The notes under the pieces were generated by a model. The model was not told where the DNA came from. It made no database searches and was given only the letters and a program-made list of their open reading frames with translations. Of a stretch of DNA of 38,062 nucleotides, positions 16,019 through 24,354 are shown piece after piece. Location: positions 1 through 38,062 of the forward strand of contig QKFD01000012.1 of the NCBI GenBank assembly GCA_003251535.1, in the 5' to 3' direction. Source of the DNA: Chromatiales bacterium. Its GTDB lineage: Bacteria > Pseudomonadota > Gammaproteobacteria > Thiohalomonadales > Thiohalomonadaceae. Both the position numbers and the translations under genes were made by a program. The first letter of the stretch is position 1. Every line of letters starts with the position of its first letter.

Positions 16019-16468
16019 ATGCACAATCGACGCAATCGGGCGCACGCCCAAGGTGGCTTTACGCTGATCGAAGTGATGGTGGTGGTGGTCATCCTCGGGA
16101 TCCTGGCCGCCATCGTGGTCCCTAGAATCATGGATAGACCGGATGCCGCCCGCGTCACCAAGGCCAAGCAGGATATCCGCGCCCTCCAGAGCGCCCTCCA
16201 GCTCTACAAGCTGGACAACTACAACTACCCCTCCACCGATCAAGGGCTGGAGGCGTTGGTAAAGAAGCCGACCGGCAACCCCGAGGCCCGTAATTGGAAG
16301 ACCGGCGGCTATCTGGATCAGGTACCTAAGGACCCCTGGGGATTTGACTACCAGTACCTGAGCCCAGGCGCCAAGGGAGAGATCGATCTCTTCACCTACG
16401 GGGCCGATGGCCGGGCCGGGGGTGAGGGGGTCAATGCCGATATCGGTAGCTGGAATCTCCACGAGTAG
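16019..16468 (+). CDS. gspG: Type II secretion major pseudopilin GspG
   Basis: A 149-residue major pseudopilin. Starting at the ATG at 16019 gives a short basic leader ending in Gly-Gly before [20 protein letters not shown], the type IV prepilin cleavage site with Glu at +5. The GspG calcium-binding core follows, with [18 protein letters not shown], then [12 protein letters not shown] and DLFTYGADG. Length and motifs are full GspG. Earlier starts in frame would put an unnatural 30-residue extension before the leader. It forms the shaft of the periplasmic pseudopilus that pushes substrates through the GspD pore. It opens the gspG-N operon, 93 bases after the protease gene. Confidence 0.97.
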   Translation: MHNRRNRAHAQGGFTLIEVMVVVVILGILAAIVVPRIMDRPDAARVTKAKQDIRALQSALQLYKLDNYNYPSTDQGLEALVKKPTGNPEARNWKTGGYLDQVPKDPWGFDYQYLSPGAKGEIDLFTYGADGRAGGEGVNADIGSWNLHE

Positions 16469-16477
16469 GTCTACAGC

Positions 16478-16492
16478 GGGCCGTTGCGGCCC
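16478..16492 (+). terminator. Intercistronic hairpin after gspG
   Basis: GGGCCG, a three-base loop TTG, and CGGCCC lie directly after the gspG stop codon, with no T-run. Such a hairpin could stabilise the gspG message or dampen read-through, matching the need for far more GspG than minor pseudopilins. Confidence 0.35.
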
Positions 16493-16503
16493 CCGGAGCC
16501 CCC

Positions 16504-17064
16504 ATGCCCCGCGCCTCCGGCCACGCCAGTGCCAGCCGATACCTCACCCAGGGGCGGGGTGAGGGCGGTTTCACCCTGCTTGAGCTGCTGGTCAGCTTGG
16601 TGCTCATCGGCATCATCCTCACCTTTGCCACCCTCTCCATCGGCGATGGCGGACGGGGTGACCAGATCGCCCAGGAGGCGCGCCGCCTGGCCGCCCTATT
16701 GGAGCTGGTGGGGGATGAGGCGATCCTGGATGGACGGCAGTATGGTCTGCAACTCAATGAGACCGGCTACCGCTTTTTGGTGCGCTCCCGCGGGAGCTGG
16801 GGGCTGGCAGAGGATGATCTGCTGCGACCGCGGGAGCTGCCGGCCGATCTGGCCCTGGCCCTGGCCATAGAGGGGCGCCATGTGGATCTCCCCACCAAAT
16901 ACCCACGCAAAGAGATCAAACCCCAGCTCCTGCTACTCTCCAGTGGAGAGCGGACCGCCTTTGAGTTACGGGTTGGTCAGGCCCAAGGCGGCACCGCCCT
17001 CTGGCGGGTCTGGGGGGGGCCGGTGGGACGGCTAGAGCTGGCCCCTCAAGAGGGGAGATTGTGA
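16504..17064 (+). CDS. gspH: Type II secretion minor pseudopilin GspH
   Basis: A 186-residue minor pseudopilin. The leader ends GEGG before FTLLELLVSLVLIGIILTFA, the prepilin peptidase site with Glu at +5. After the helix comes the GspH-type segment GDQIAQEARRLAALLELVGDEA and the typical GRQYGLQLNETGYRFL strand region. GspH joins the pseudopilus shaft below the tip complex. The stop codon overlaps the start region of gspI. Confidence 0.93.
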   Translation: MPRASGHASASRYLTQGRGEGGFTLLELLVSLVLIGIILTFATLSIGDGGRGDQIAQEARRLAALLELVGDEAILDGRQYGLQLNETGYRFLVRSRGSWGLAEDDLLRPRELPADLALALAIEGRHVDLPTKYPRKEIKPQLLLLSSGERTAFELRVGQAQGGTALWRVWGGPVGRLELAPQEGRL

Positions 17065-17471
17065 GAGTGGCTATGGTCAGGAGAGGCAGCGGCGGCTTTA
17101 CCCTGCTAGAGGTGATGGTGGCACTGGCGGTGGTGGCCATCGCCCTGGGGGCCATCATCAAGGGGGCCAGTGACAACGCCGCCACCGCCGGCTGGCTGCG
17201 AGACCGTACCCTGGCCCACTTCGTCGCCATGAATCAGGTTGCCGAGCTGCAACTGGCGCAGAGCTGGCCGGCGCCGGGGAAGCGCCACGGCGACGTGGAG
17301 TTGGCGCACCGGGAGTGGCGCTGGCAGGCCGAGATCAGCGCCACCTCCGATGACCGGGTGCGGAAGCTAGAACTCACTGTCGCCCTCAGCCAGCGACCAG
17401 ACGCCGTGCTCGATCACCTCACCGCCTTCCTACCCAAACCTCGCCAGCGCAAACAGGCCAACAGCTCATGA
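17061..17471 (+). CDS. gspI: Type II secretion minor pseudopilin GspI
   Basis: A 136-residue minor pseudopilin if the GTG at 17061 is used. The ATG at 17073 is an equally good start, four codons later. The leader ends SGG before FTLLEVMVALAVVAIALGA, with Glu at +5. The GspI pattern follows: an AMNQVAELQL motif and HREWRWQAEI. GspI is the core of the pseudopilus tip complex with GspJ and GspK. It overlaps gspH upstream and gspJ downstream by four bases each, so translation is coupled. Confidence 0.93.
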   Translation: MRVAMVRRGSGGFTLLEVMVALAVVAIALGAIIKGASDNAATAGWLRDRTLAHFVAMNQVAELQLAQSWPAPGKRHGDVELAHREWRWQAEISATSDDRVRKLELTVALSQRPDAVLDHLTAFLPKPRQRKQANSS

Positions 17472-18184
17472 GCCCCCCTCCAGCGGTGGCTAGCGGCCGC
17501 GGTTTCACCCTCCTGGAGCTGCTCATCGCCCTGGCCATCTTTGCCCTCTTCTCGGTGATGGCCTACGGTGGGCTGCGCACGGTACTCGATGCCCGTAGCG
17601 AGACCGAGCGCCAGGCGACCCGCCTCAGAGATCTCCAGAGCACCTTCACCCTGTTGGAACGGGACCTCGTTCAACTGGTGGACCGACCGATCCGCGATGA
17701 GCTAGGGGATCGCCTCCCGGCCATCCAAGGGGGCGGGCTCTACGAGCCACCCCTGGAGTTCACCCGCGGCGGCTGGAGTAATCCGGCGGAGCAGCTCCGC
17801 AGCACCCTGCAACGGGTTGGCTGGCGGGTGGATAGCGAGGGCCACCTGGTGCGCCAGAGCTGGTCGGTACTGGACCGCACCCAGGGGAGCGAAACGATCG
17901 AAGCAACGCTGCTCGATCAAGTGGATAAGCTCAAGGTGCGCTTCCTCGCCGTGGACGAGGAGAGCGAGTGGAGTGAGGATTGGCCCCCGGCCAGTGATGA
18001 CCCCAGCCAACCGCCGCCGTTACCGCGTGCGGTGGCGGTCACCTTGGAGCTGATGGACCTAGGGGCGATTGAACGGATCTTTCCGCTGCCGGATCAGTTT
18101 GAGGCGGCCTCTCAGGAAGGGGAGGATACAACGGAGACGGGCGGTAGTTCGTCTCAAACCGATACCCAAAGCAGTAGCAACTGA
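17468..18184 (+). CDS. gspJ: Type II secretion minor pseudopilin GspJ
   Basis: A 238-residue minor pseudopilin. The leader ends SGRG before FTLLELLIALAIFALFSVMA, with Glu at +5. Typical GspJ features follow: LQSTFTLLERDLVQLVDRPIRDE and a late LEFTRGGWSNP motif. The C-terminus has a low-complexity acidic, Ser/Gln-rich tail (about 25 residues) that looks unstructured. GspJ belongs to the GspIJK tip complex. The gene starts within gspI (ATGA overlap). Confidence 0.95.
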   Translation: MSPPPAVASGRGFTLLELLIALAIFALFSVMAYGGLRTVLDARSETERQATRLRDLQSTFTLLERDLVQLVDRPIRDELGDRLPAIQGGGLYEPPLEFTRGGWSNPAEQLRSTLQRVGWRVDSEGHLVRQSWSVLDRTQGSETIEATLLDQVDKLKVRFLAVDEESEWSEDWPPASDDPSQPPPLPRAVAVTLELMDLGAIERIFPLPDQFEAASQEGEDTTETGGSSSQTDTQSSSN

Positions 18185-18190
18185 GCCGGA

Positions 18191-19168
18191 GTGCGCCGCT
18201 TGAATCCAGCCAGCCCCCACCGCCGCGGAGCCCCTGCTGCCCCCCTTCAACAGGGTGGCGTGGCCCTCGTCACCGCCATGCTGGTGGTGGCGCTCGCCAC
18301 CGTGGCCGCTGTCGCCATGGCCTCCCGCCAACAGATTGATGTACGCCGCACGGCCAACCTGATCCAGGGGGATCAGGTCCTGCTCTATGTGCTGGGGGTG
18401 GAGGGGTGGGCCGGCCAGCTGTTGGCACGGGACCGAGAGGACAACGATAGCGACGACTTGAGCGAGTCGTGGGCCCAACGCCTCCCCCCCATCCCGGTGG
18501 AGGGGGGGGAGATAGCTGGCGAGGCGATCGATCTCCAGGGCCGCTTCAACCTCAACTCGCTGGTGCGGGAGGACAATAGCGCCGATCCACTGGCGGTTGC
18601 CCGCTTCCAGCGCCTCCTCACGGCCCTGGATCTCGATCCCGCCATCGCCACCGCCCTAGTGGATTTCATCGATGAGAACGAGGACCCCGCCCCAGAGGGA
18701 GGGGGGGCTGAGGATGGCCTCTATCTCACCCTCGATCCCGCCTACCGCACCGCCAACCGCCGCCTCAGCTCGGTCTCAGAGCTACGGCTGGTCGCCGGGG
18801 TGACCAAAGAGACATTCGAGAAGCTGGCCCCGCTGGTCAGTGCCCTGCCGGAGCCCACCGCCATCAATGTCAACACCGCGCCGGGGCCGGTCTTGGCAGC
18901 CCTAGTAGATGGGATCAGTGCCAGTGAGGGGCAGGAGATTGCCGATGAACGCGGCACCAAAGGCTACGAGAATGTAGAAAAATTCCTGGCCAACGAGCGC
19001 TTCGCCGGCCACCAGAGCAGCCGCGAGGGGCTCTCGGTGAGCAGCCGCTATTTCATGGTAACCTCCATCGTCCAGATTGGACGCAGCAGCCAGCGCTGGC
19101 ACTCACTCCTGGTCCGTGGCGATCAGGGTGAGATCCGCATCTTGCAGCGCAGCCAGAGCATCGACTGA
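18191..19168 (+). CDS. gspK: Type II secretion minor pseudopilin GspK
   Basis: A 325-residue tip pseudopilin starting at GTG, six bases after gspJ. The leader ends QQGG before VALVTAMLVVALATVAAVA; as is normal for GspK, no Glu is present at +5. The large alpha-helical insertion typical of the family is visible, including DLQGRFNLNSLV, DENEDPAPEGG with the calcium-type acidic cluster, and NRRLSSVSELRLVAGV. The helix-hairpin-like INVNTAPGPVLAAL follows. GspK caps the pseudopilus. Confidence 0.95.
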   Translation: MRRLNPASPHRRGAPAAPLQQGGVALVTAMLVVALATVAAVAMASRQQIDVRRTANLIQGDQVLLYVLGVEGWAGQLLARDREDNDSDDLSESWAQRLPPIPVEGGEIAGEAIDLQGRFNLNSLVREDNSADPLAVARFQRLLTALDLDPAIATALVDFIDENEDPAPEGGGAEDGLYLTLDPAYRTANRRLSSVSELRLVAGVTKETFEKLAPLVSALPEPTAINVNTAPGPVLAALVDGISASEGQEIADERGTKGYENVEKFLANERFAGHQSSREGLSVSSRYFMVTSIVQIGRSSQRWHSLLVRGDQGEIRILQRSQSID

Positions 19169-19172
19169 AGCC

Positions 19173-20393
19173 ATGCCCATCACCCTCTATCTGCGGCTTC
19201 CCGCCGATCCCACTGCCACCACCAGCTGGCTGGCCCTAGAACCCGGCACCATCGCCCGCAGCGGCAGCTCCCTGCCGGCCGCCGCCGGTCTCGGTGCCCA
19301 GCGGGTGATCGCCCTGGTACCCGGCAGTGAGGTGCTGCTCACCCATGCCGATCTGCCGGCCACCTCGCGCCAGCGGATGCTACAAGCGGTCCCCTACGTG
19401 CTGGAGGAGCAGCTGGCCGACGAGGTGGAGGCGCTCCACTTCGCCGTCGGCCGCCGCAACAGTGACGGCCAGGTGCCGGTGGCGGTGGTGGCCAGTGCCT
19501 ACATGGAGCGCTGGCTGGAGCAGTTGACCGCCGCCGGTCTTGCGCCCCACCTGCTGCTACCCGACATCTTGGCCCTGCCATGGGAACCCGACAGCTGGAC
19601 GCTGCTACTGGAGGAGGAGGCGGCCATCCTGCGCACCGGTGAGGCGCAAGGCTACGCCTTTGAACCGGATCTCCTCGCCGCCGCCCTCCCCCACGCCTTG
19701 GCGCGGGAGGAGCGGCCGCGCCAGATGGTGGTCCATGACTGTCGCCCCGCGGCACCGCCCGACCCTAGCCTGGAGCTGGCCTGTGGCGCCGCAGAGGTGG
19801 GGTTGGTACGGCGCGACTGCCGTCTTGGCGCCTTCCAACTACTGGCCAGTGGCCCCATCGAGGGGGCCATCGATCTGCTTCAGGGCCCCTTCAGCCGCCG
19901 GGAGCAGGCCGGCAAGCGGTGGCGACCCTGGATCCCCACCGCCGCCCTGCTGGCCGCCCTGCTACTACTGGAGGGAGGGATGCTATTCAGCGAATATCTT
20001 CAGCTCGCCCGTACCGATCAGCAGCTCACAGAACGCATTGAAGCGGTCTACCGGGAGGCCTTCCCCGACTCCAAGCGCATTGTCGATGCGCGGGTGCAGA
20101 TGGAGCAGCAGCTGACACTGCTGCGGGGGGGCGCCGGACAGCAGGAGTTTGCCGATCTGCTCACCCGCGCCGCCCCGATCCTCGCCGCCACCCAAGGTCT
20201 GGAGCTACAAGCCTTGCGCTACCGCGAAGGGGAGCTGGAGCTGGAGATCCGCCTGGCCGAGCTGGCGGGACTCGATCGCCTCAAGGCGGCCCTGGGAGGC
20301 GAGGCGGGCCTCAGTGCCGAGATCCAGAATGCCAACGCCGCCGATAGCACCGTGGAGGCGCGCCTAGTGCTGCGCCGGAGTGGAAGATCATGA
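19173..20393 (+). CDS. gspL: Type II secretion platform protein GspL
   Basis: A 406-residue inner-membrane assembly protein. I chose the ATG at 19173 (MPITLYLRL), four bases after the gspK stop, over the longer open frame that lies inside gspK. The N-terminal ~250 residues form the cytoplasmic actin-like domain that binds the GspE ATPase (LVPGSEVLLTHADLP, PYVLEEQLADEVEALHFA). One transmembrane helix lies near 275-295 (WIPTAALLAALLLLEGGMLF). A periplasmic ferredoxin-like domain follows with a coiled section (LARTDQQLTERIEAVYREAFP). It pairs with GspM. Confidence 0.94.
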   Translation: MPITLYLRLPADPTATTSWLALEPGTIARSGSSLPAAAGLGAQRVIALVPGSEVLLTHADLPATSRQRMLQAVPYVLEEQLADEVEALHFAVGRRNSDGQVPVAVVASAYMERWLEQLTAAGLAPHLLLPDILALPWEPDSWTLLLEEEAAILRTGEAQGYAFEPDLLAAALPHALAREERPRQMVVHDCRPAAPPDPSLELACGAAEVGLVRRDCRLGAFQLLASGPIEGAIDLLQGPFSRREQAGKRWRPWIPTAALLAALLLLEGGMLFSEYLQLARTDQQLTERIEAVYREAFPDSKRIVDARVQMEQQLTLLRGGAGQQEFADLLTRAAPILAATQGLELQALRYREGELELEIRLAELAGLDRLKAALGGEAGLSAEIQNANAADSTVEARLVLRRSGRS

Positions 20394-20887
20394 ACGCCCT
20401 AAAGAGCTGGTGGGGGGGGTTGCAAGCGCGCGAGCGTCAGCTCCTCGGTGGTGGCGGTCTCCTACTCACTGTGATGTTGCTGTGGGCCTTTGTCTGGTAC
20501 CCCTTTACTAAAGAGTTGCACCGGCTGCGCAGCTCGGTGACCGAGCAGCGCGAGCTGCTGGCCTGGATGGAGCAGGCGGCCCAGGAGGCGAAGCGGCTGC
20601 AAGGGAGCCAGACCCATAGCGCCCCCCGCGGCGGCCGGCAGTCCCTGCTCACCATCGTTGACTCCACTGCCCGCTCCCAAGGGCTAGGCACCAGCCTAAA
20701 ACGGGTCCAGCCCGAGGGCGAGGCGGTACGGGTGTGGCTGGAGCAGGCGTCGTTCGACACCGTATTGCGCTGGTTGAATCTAGTGAGCCAACAGCACGGC
20801 GTCAGCATCACCGGCCTCGCCCTGGAGCGTAGCGCCACCCCCGGCCAGGTGGATGTGCGCGCCATCTTGGCGGGACCACAGCCATGA
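20390..20887 (+). CDS. gspM: Type II secretion platform protein GspM
   Basis: A 165-residue bitopic inner-membrane protein. A short cytoplasmic N-terminus (with LQARERQLL) precedes a helix at about 22-42 (LLLTVMLLWAFVWYPF). A coiled segment and a periplasmic ferredoxin-like domain follow, including SLLTIVDSTARSQGL and VSITGLALERS. GspM stabilises GspL and links it to the pseudopilus. The start overlaps the gspL stop by four bases. Confidence 0.93.
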   Translation: MNALKSWWGGLQARERQLLGGGGLLLTVMLLWAFVWYPFTKELHRLRSSVTEQRELLAWMEQAAQEAKRLQGSQTHSAPRGGRQSLLTIVDSTARSQGLGTSLKRVQPEGEAVRVWLEQASFDTVLRWLNLVSQQHGVSITGLALERSATPGQVDVRAILAGPQP

Positions 20888-21642
20888 GGCGCCTACTCGC
20901 CCAGCTGCTGCTTGGTGCCATCGCCTTCGCCATCGGCTTAGTGGTGCTGGTACCGGCCGAATTTGCCCTCAACCGGGCCGAACCGCTGCTCGCCGCCCAA
21001 GGGGTGAATCTCACCGCCCGCGGTATTGAGGGGACCCTCTGGCAGGGGCGCGCCGCCGCCGTGGCGGTGGCCGGGATACGGATCGATGACCTCACCTGGC
21101 GCACCTCCCTACTGCCCCTGCTCAGCGGCCGGCTCGGTGTCGATCTCACCGCCCGCCTCCCTGGCGGCAGTGCCAGCGCCAACCTGACGCTGGATCGCCA
21201 AGGGGGCCACGCTGAGGGGGCAGAGATGAGCTTTGATGCGGCCCTCCTCAGCTACCTCTCACCCCTGCCGATGGCGGCCAGCGGGATGTTGTCGGTCAAC
21301 CTGGCAGAGATCGGCTGGGAGGGGGAGCAGCTCACCGCCATCAGCGGTCGGCTACTCTGGCGCCAGGCGGGCCTAACCGCCCCCCAAAAGATCGATTTCG
21401 GCGATCTGGTCGTCGATCTAACCCTAGGACCACAGGGCGGGGTCCAGGGGAAACTGAGTGATGGCGGAGGCCCCCTCAAGGCAGAGGGCGATATCACCGT
21501 GGAGGCGAGTGGTGCCTGGCACATCAACGCCCTTTTGAGTGCCCGAGAGGGGGCGCCACGGGAGTTGTATGACGCCCTCAAATTTATCGGCCGACCCGAT
21601 CCGCAGGGGCGCTACCGCCTGCGCTTTGCCGGTCGCCTTTGA
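20884..21642 (+). CDS. gspN: Type II secretion protein GspN
   Basis: A 252-residue protein with an N-terminal membrane anchor (LLLGAIAFAIGLVVLVPAEFAL) and a periplasmic beta-rich domain (GIEGTLWQGRAAAVAVAG, ITVEASGAWHINALLSA) that fits GspN. The motif EGTLWQG and the closing GRYRLRFAGRL are characteristic. GspN is a non-essential accessory subunit present in some type II systems. The start overlaps gspM by four bases, and its stop overlaps the rhombosortase start. Confidence 0.9.
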   Translation: MRRLLAQLLLGAIAFAIGLVVLVPAEFALNRAEPLLAAQGVNLTARGIEGTLWQGRAAAVAVAGIRIDDLTWRTSLLPLLSGRLGVDLTARLPGGSASANLTLDRQGGHAEGAEMSFDAALLSYLSPLPMAASGMLSVNLAEIGWEGEQLTAISGRLLWRQAGLTAPQKIDFGDLVVDLTLGPQGGVQGKLSDGGGPLKAEGDITVEASGAWHINALLSAREGAPRELYDALKFIGRPDPQGRYRLRFAGRL

Positions 21643-22211
21643 TGGCTGATCGGCGCTGGCTGCTGCCGCCACTGCTGGTGGGTCTGGCGGCGCTGGCCGC
21701 CGCCGGCTGGGATCGGGAGCTACTTCAGTACCAACGGGAGGCGATCTCGGCAGGGGCGTGGTGGCGACTGCTGAGTGCCCACCTCACCCACCTCAACCCC
21801 ACTCATCTGCTGCTCAATCTGCTGGGTCTGGCCCTCAGCTGGGCCCTGGTGGGCCGACGCCTCTCCCCCCGGCGCTGGCTCCTAGCCCTCCCCCTGCTGG
21901 CCCTCGGGGTGGGGCTTGGGTTGTGGCTCTTCTCACCGGAGATCGCGTGGTATGTGGGGCTCTCTGGGGTACTCCACGGTGTGCTGGTGCTCGGCGCCCT
22001 AGCGGGTCTACGCCAGGAACCACTGGAGTCGGGGGCGCTGCTGGCGCTCGTACTGGCCAAGCTGGCTTGGGAGGGGTGGTCCGGCGCCATGAGCACGGCT
22101 TGGGTGGGACCCGTGGTGGTACGCGCCCACCTCTACGGCGCCATGAGTGCCCTCGCCCTCTTCCCCCTCTTTGCCTTTAAGCGCAACCCTCAACCACCAC
22201 TGAAACGGTAG
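21642..22211 (+). CDS. rrtA: Rhombosortase (rhomboid-family sorting protease)
   Basis: A 189-residue intramembrane serine protease with about six hydrophobic helices. Rhomboid landmarks are the first helix to HLTHLNPTHLLLNLLGL, the catalytic-serine motif GLSGVLHG, and the catalytic histidine in RAHLYGA near the C-terminus. The short size and GLSGVLHG signature fit the rhombosortase branch rather than house-keeping GlpG. Rhombosortases remove the GlyGly-CTERM tail from exported proteins before type II secretion. I use the ATG at 21642, overlapping the gspN stop (TGATG); a TTG one codon earlier is less likely. Its place at the end of the gsp operon, with a tailed protease just upstream, strongly supports the assignment. 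Confidence 0.93.
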   Translation: MADRRWLLPPLLVGLAALAAAGWDRELLQYQREAISAGAWWRLLSAHLTHLNPTHLLLNLLGLALSWALVGRRLSPRRWLLALPLLALGVGLGLWLFSPEIAWYVGLSGVLHGVLVLGALAGLRQEPLESGALLALVLAKLAWEGWSGAMSTAWVGPVVVRAHLYGAMSALALFPLFAFKRNPQPPLKR

Positions 22212-22630
22212 ACACCGATGGCCAGCGCCACCACCAGGGCCAGCAGCACCACAGCACCGTAGATATGCTGGAGGTGATCGAGACGGGCAAACTCCTCCCA
22301 CTGCCCCCGCTCCACCGCAGCTGCCCGCCGCAGCACCAGCCAGACGCAGTAGATGTTCACCGCCACGGCCAGCACACCAAAGGCCACCTTGACCTGGAGC
22401 AGAGGGGTGAGGATCCCCGCCTGCATCAACAACATGCCCCCAGTCAACAGCACCAGGGTGAACGCCGGGATCTCAATTAATAGATCAACCCGCCGGTGCA
22501 GCCTCACCAAGATCCGCTCTTGGTCCCGCCCCTGACCCAACAGCGCCCGCTCGAACAGCGCCTCGGTCAATACACAACCCAGCCAAAGTCCAGCAAATGC
22601 AATATGGAGTGGCAGCCAAACGGCGCTCAT
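22190..22630 (-). CDS. Four-helix membrane protein, CopD/DUF2269-like
   Basis: A 146-residue integral membrane protein with four predicted helices. Histidines lie at helix ends (WLPLHIAFAGLWLG, RLHRRVDLLIEIPAF, LDHLQHIYG), a layout seen in small CopD- or DUF2269-type proteins that may bind haem or copper. I cannot assign a family firmly. It is convergent with the rhombosortase gene, with the two 3' ends overlapping by 22 bases, and is transcribed in the same direction as, and just downstream of, the gene at 22660-23442. Confidence 0.7.
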   Translation of the reverse strand: MSAVWLPLHIAFAGLWLGCVLTEALFERALLGQGRDQERILVRLHRRVDLLIEIPAFTLVLLTGGMLLMQAGILTPLLQVKVAFGVLAVAVNIYCVWLVLRRAAAVERGQWEEFARLDHLQHIYGAVVLLALVVALAIGVYRFSGG

Positions 22631-22659
22631 TAAACGCTCCCCGTTATTCTGTCGATGGC

Positions 22660-23442
22660 TCAGGTCTGCGCCAGGCGGGTGAGCTGCTCCAACAGCTCCC
22701 GCTGGCCGCGTATCGCCCGGATCGCCTGTTTGAAGTAGGGGCGCAAAGATGATTTGAGATGTCTGCGTGCGCCCCGCTCGCTCTCTGGTTTAAGCGCCAC
22801 GAACAGCGCCAGGGCGTAACTCATATCATATTGCGACAAAAAACTCTGCCGCTGGGCCGGCGCTGCGCACGATCCGCAACTACGCACCTGGGTGGTGAAG
22901 GCGGTGTTGACCAGCATCACCCCAAACCCCAGAAATAGCGCGATCACCTCCGCGGCGTGGGGTCGATTCTCCTCTCCCCCCGGCGGCGGCTGCGGTGCCG
23001 CAGCGGCCAGATAGAGGGCCAGGGTGTGGGCAAAGGCGGCGATCATCGCCTCGGGATGATCGATCAGCTGCGGGTCATAACTGATCTTCAACGACGGACC
23101 GCTCACCACCAATTGACCGCTAGCGGAGGGCGCGAGACGCAACCGCTCCGGCACCACCCACTGCTGCGCGGCATAGGGGTTAAACCCCAGTGGGGGTACC
23201 AACTCCATAGGCCAGTGGTCCAAACCGCTATAGTGCCGCACCCGCTCAAACATCAGCTGCGCCATCCCATGCACACTCTCAGCACGGCCAGGGAAAAACT
23301 CCGGGGTCGGCTCAATGAGCCGGGTATCGCGGAGAAAGATCCCACCATCCAGGTGCTGAATGGCCCAGGCAAAGAGATCAAACAACCACGTCGCCGTGGC
23401 CTCATCGATCACCGGAGTAGCCTTTCTGAAGAGTCCAAACAT
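22660..23442 (-). CDS. Conserved hypothetical protein
   Basis: A 260-residue, mostly soluble protein of no recognised family. It starts MFGLFRKATPVIDE. Visible features are a Trp-rich N-terminal domain (ATWLFDLFAWAIQHL), a PPGGEEN linker, then a segment RPHAAEVIALFLGFGVML. A CxxC pair lies in RSCGSCAAPAQRQSFLSQYDMSYALALF near residue 195, and the C-terminus is basic (LKSSLRPYFKQAIRAIRGQ). The GFG(V/F)ML-to-FLSQYDMSYALA region resembles proteins that use a helical domain with a metal- or redox-binding cysteine pair. The function is unknown. It is followed 29 bases later by the membrane protein at 22190-22630. Confidence 0.7.
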   Translation of the reverse strand: MFGLFRKATPVIDEATATWLFDLFAWAIQHLDGGIFLRDTRLIEPTPEFFPGRAESVHGMAQLMFERVRHYSGLDHWPMELVPPLGFNPYAAQQWVVPERLRLAPSASGQLVVSGPSLKISYDPQLIDHPEAMIAAFAHTLALYLAAAAPQPPPGGEENRPHAAEVIALFLGFGVMLVNTAFTTQVRSCGSCAAPAQRQSFLSQYDMSYALALFVALKPESERGARRHLKSSLRPYFKQAIRAIRGQRELLEQLTRLAQT

Positions 23443-23517
23443 GACGGAACAGGAGGTTGATGACGGAGCGCAAGAGAATACAGGCTAACAGCCAAAAGGG
23501 AAGGTAGTGCTTACTCT

Positions 23518-23815
23518 GCTTACTCGGACACCCATCCGATGCTTACTCGGACACCCATCCCAATCTCCCAAGCAATCGTCCCGTGGAATCTCCTTGGGAA
23601 TCTCCTTGGAGACGGAATCTCCTTGGACGCCCATCCCGCAACCTATTCGGACACCCATCAGAGGAAAGCAATCTCCCTGGATATCCACCTAGCGCCCAAG
23701 AAATCGCGGATGCCTACCCAGACACCCACCTCAGCAGCCATCTCGTAGACACCCATCTCCGCCTACTTGGACACCCACCTCAGCAACCTTTCCGAGTCCT
23801 CGTGGACACCCACTC
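23518..23815. repeat. Intergenic array of degenerate GGACACCCA(T/C)C repeats
   Basis: About nine copies of a core close to GGACACCCA(T/C)C occur here: for example at 23526, 23549, 23625 (GGACGCCC) and 23649, then near 23678, 23719, 23747, 23767 and 23802 with one or two changes. Spacing is irregular. Inside the array the 13-mer GGAATCTCCTTGG occurs three times (23585, 23597, 23614). No coding, spacer conservation or dyad typical of CRISPR is present. It fills the gap between two outward-facing genes. Confidence 0.75.
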
Positions 23816-23913
23816 GATGCGACTCGATGAGGTGATGACAGTTGGCAACAACGCTAGAAAGTGCGGATGATGGCACCACCCCATCACTAGCGCTGGAGGC
23901 GACAAAGACGGCC

Positions 23914-24342
23914 ATGGGCATCCCAAGATCCATCCCCCTGCTGCTCGTACTACTCGCCACCCCAATGTCGTTTCTGGCAGCGGATCTACCGTGGACCGGT
24001 GGTGACTTTGGCGGTGGTTGGGAGTCGGATGGGCGCGGCGGTTTCCGCGGTACTGGGGAGAATTATGGCCAAGGGTGGGAAGCGGATGGTCGCGGTGGTT
24101 ATCGCGGCACCGGCAAGAACTATGGCGCCAGGTGGGAGGCGGATGGCCGCGGTGGCTATCGCGGTAGCGGCAAGAACTATGGTCAAGGGTGGAGTGCCGA
24201 TGGCCGCGGCGGCTTCCGTGGCACCGGCGACAACTACGGTTCCAACTGGGAAGGGGATGGGCGGGGCGGTTACCGCGGCAGCGGCCACGAGTACGGCCGT
24301 TCCGCTACCAGCGACGGGCGCGGCGGCTTCGACAGCCGCTAA
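23914..24342 (+). CDS. Secreted protein of 19-residue Gly-rich tandem repeats
   Basis: A 142-residue protein. I use the ATG at 23914, giving a clean signal peptide (MGIPRSIPLLLVLLATPMSFLA); an upstream in-frame ATG would bury it. The rest is five full copies and one partial copy of a 19-residue unit, close to WEADGRGGYRGTGKNYGQG. Every unit keeps DGRGG, an aromatic residue, RG(T/S)G and usually NYG. Corresponding DNA units are 57 bases and differ mainly at third positions, so selection acts on the protein. No cysteine or catalytic motif is present. Aromatic/Gly/Arg repeats suggest a structural, adhesive or self-associating exported protein; this is inference. Confidence 0.75.
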   Translation: MGIPRSIPLLLVLLATPMSFLAADLPWTGGDFGGGWESDGRGGFRGTGENYGQGWEADGRGGYRGTGKNYGARWEADGRGGYRGSGKNYGQGWSADGRGGFRGTGDNYGSNWEGDGRGGYRGSGHEYGRSATSDGRGGFDSR

Positions 24343-24354
24343 GCCACAGGGAGG

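Noticed and set aside
23518-23815. CRISPR array
   Set aside because: Repeats are degenerate and irregularly spaced, spacers are not uniform in length, and no cas gene is near.
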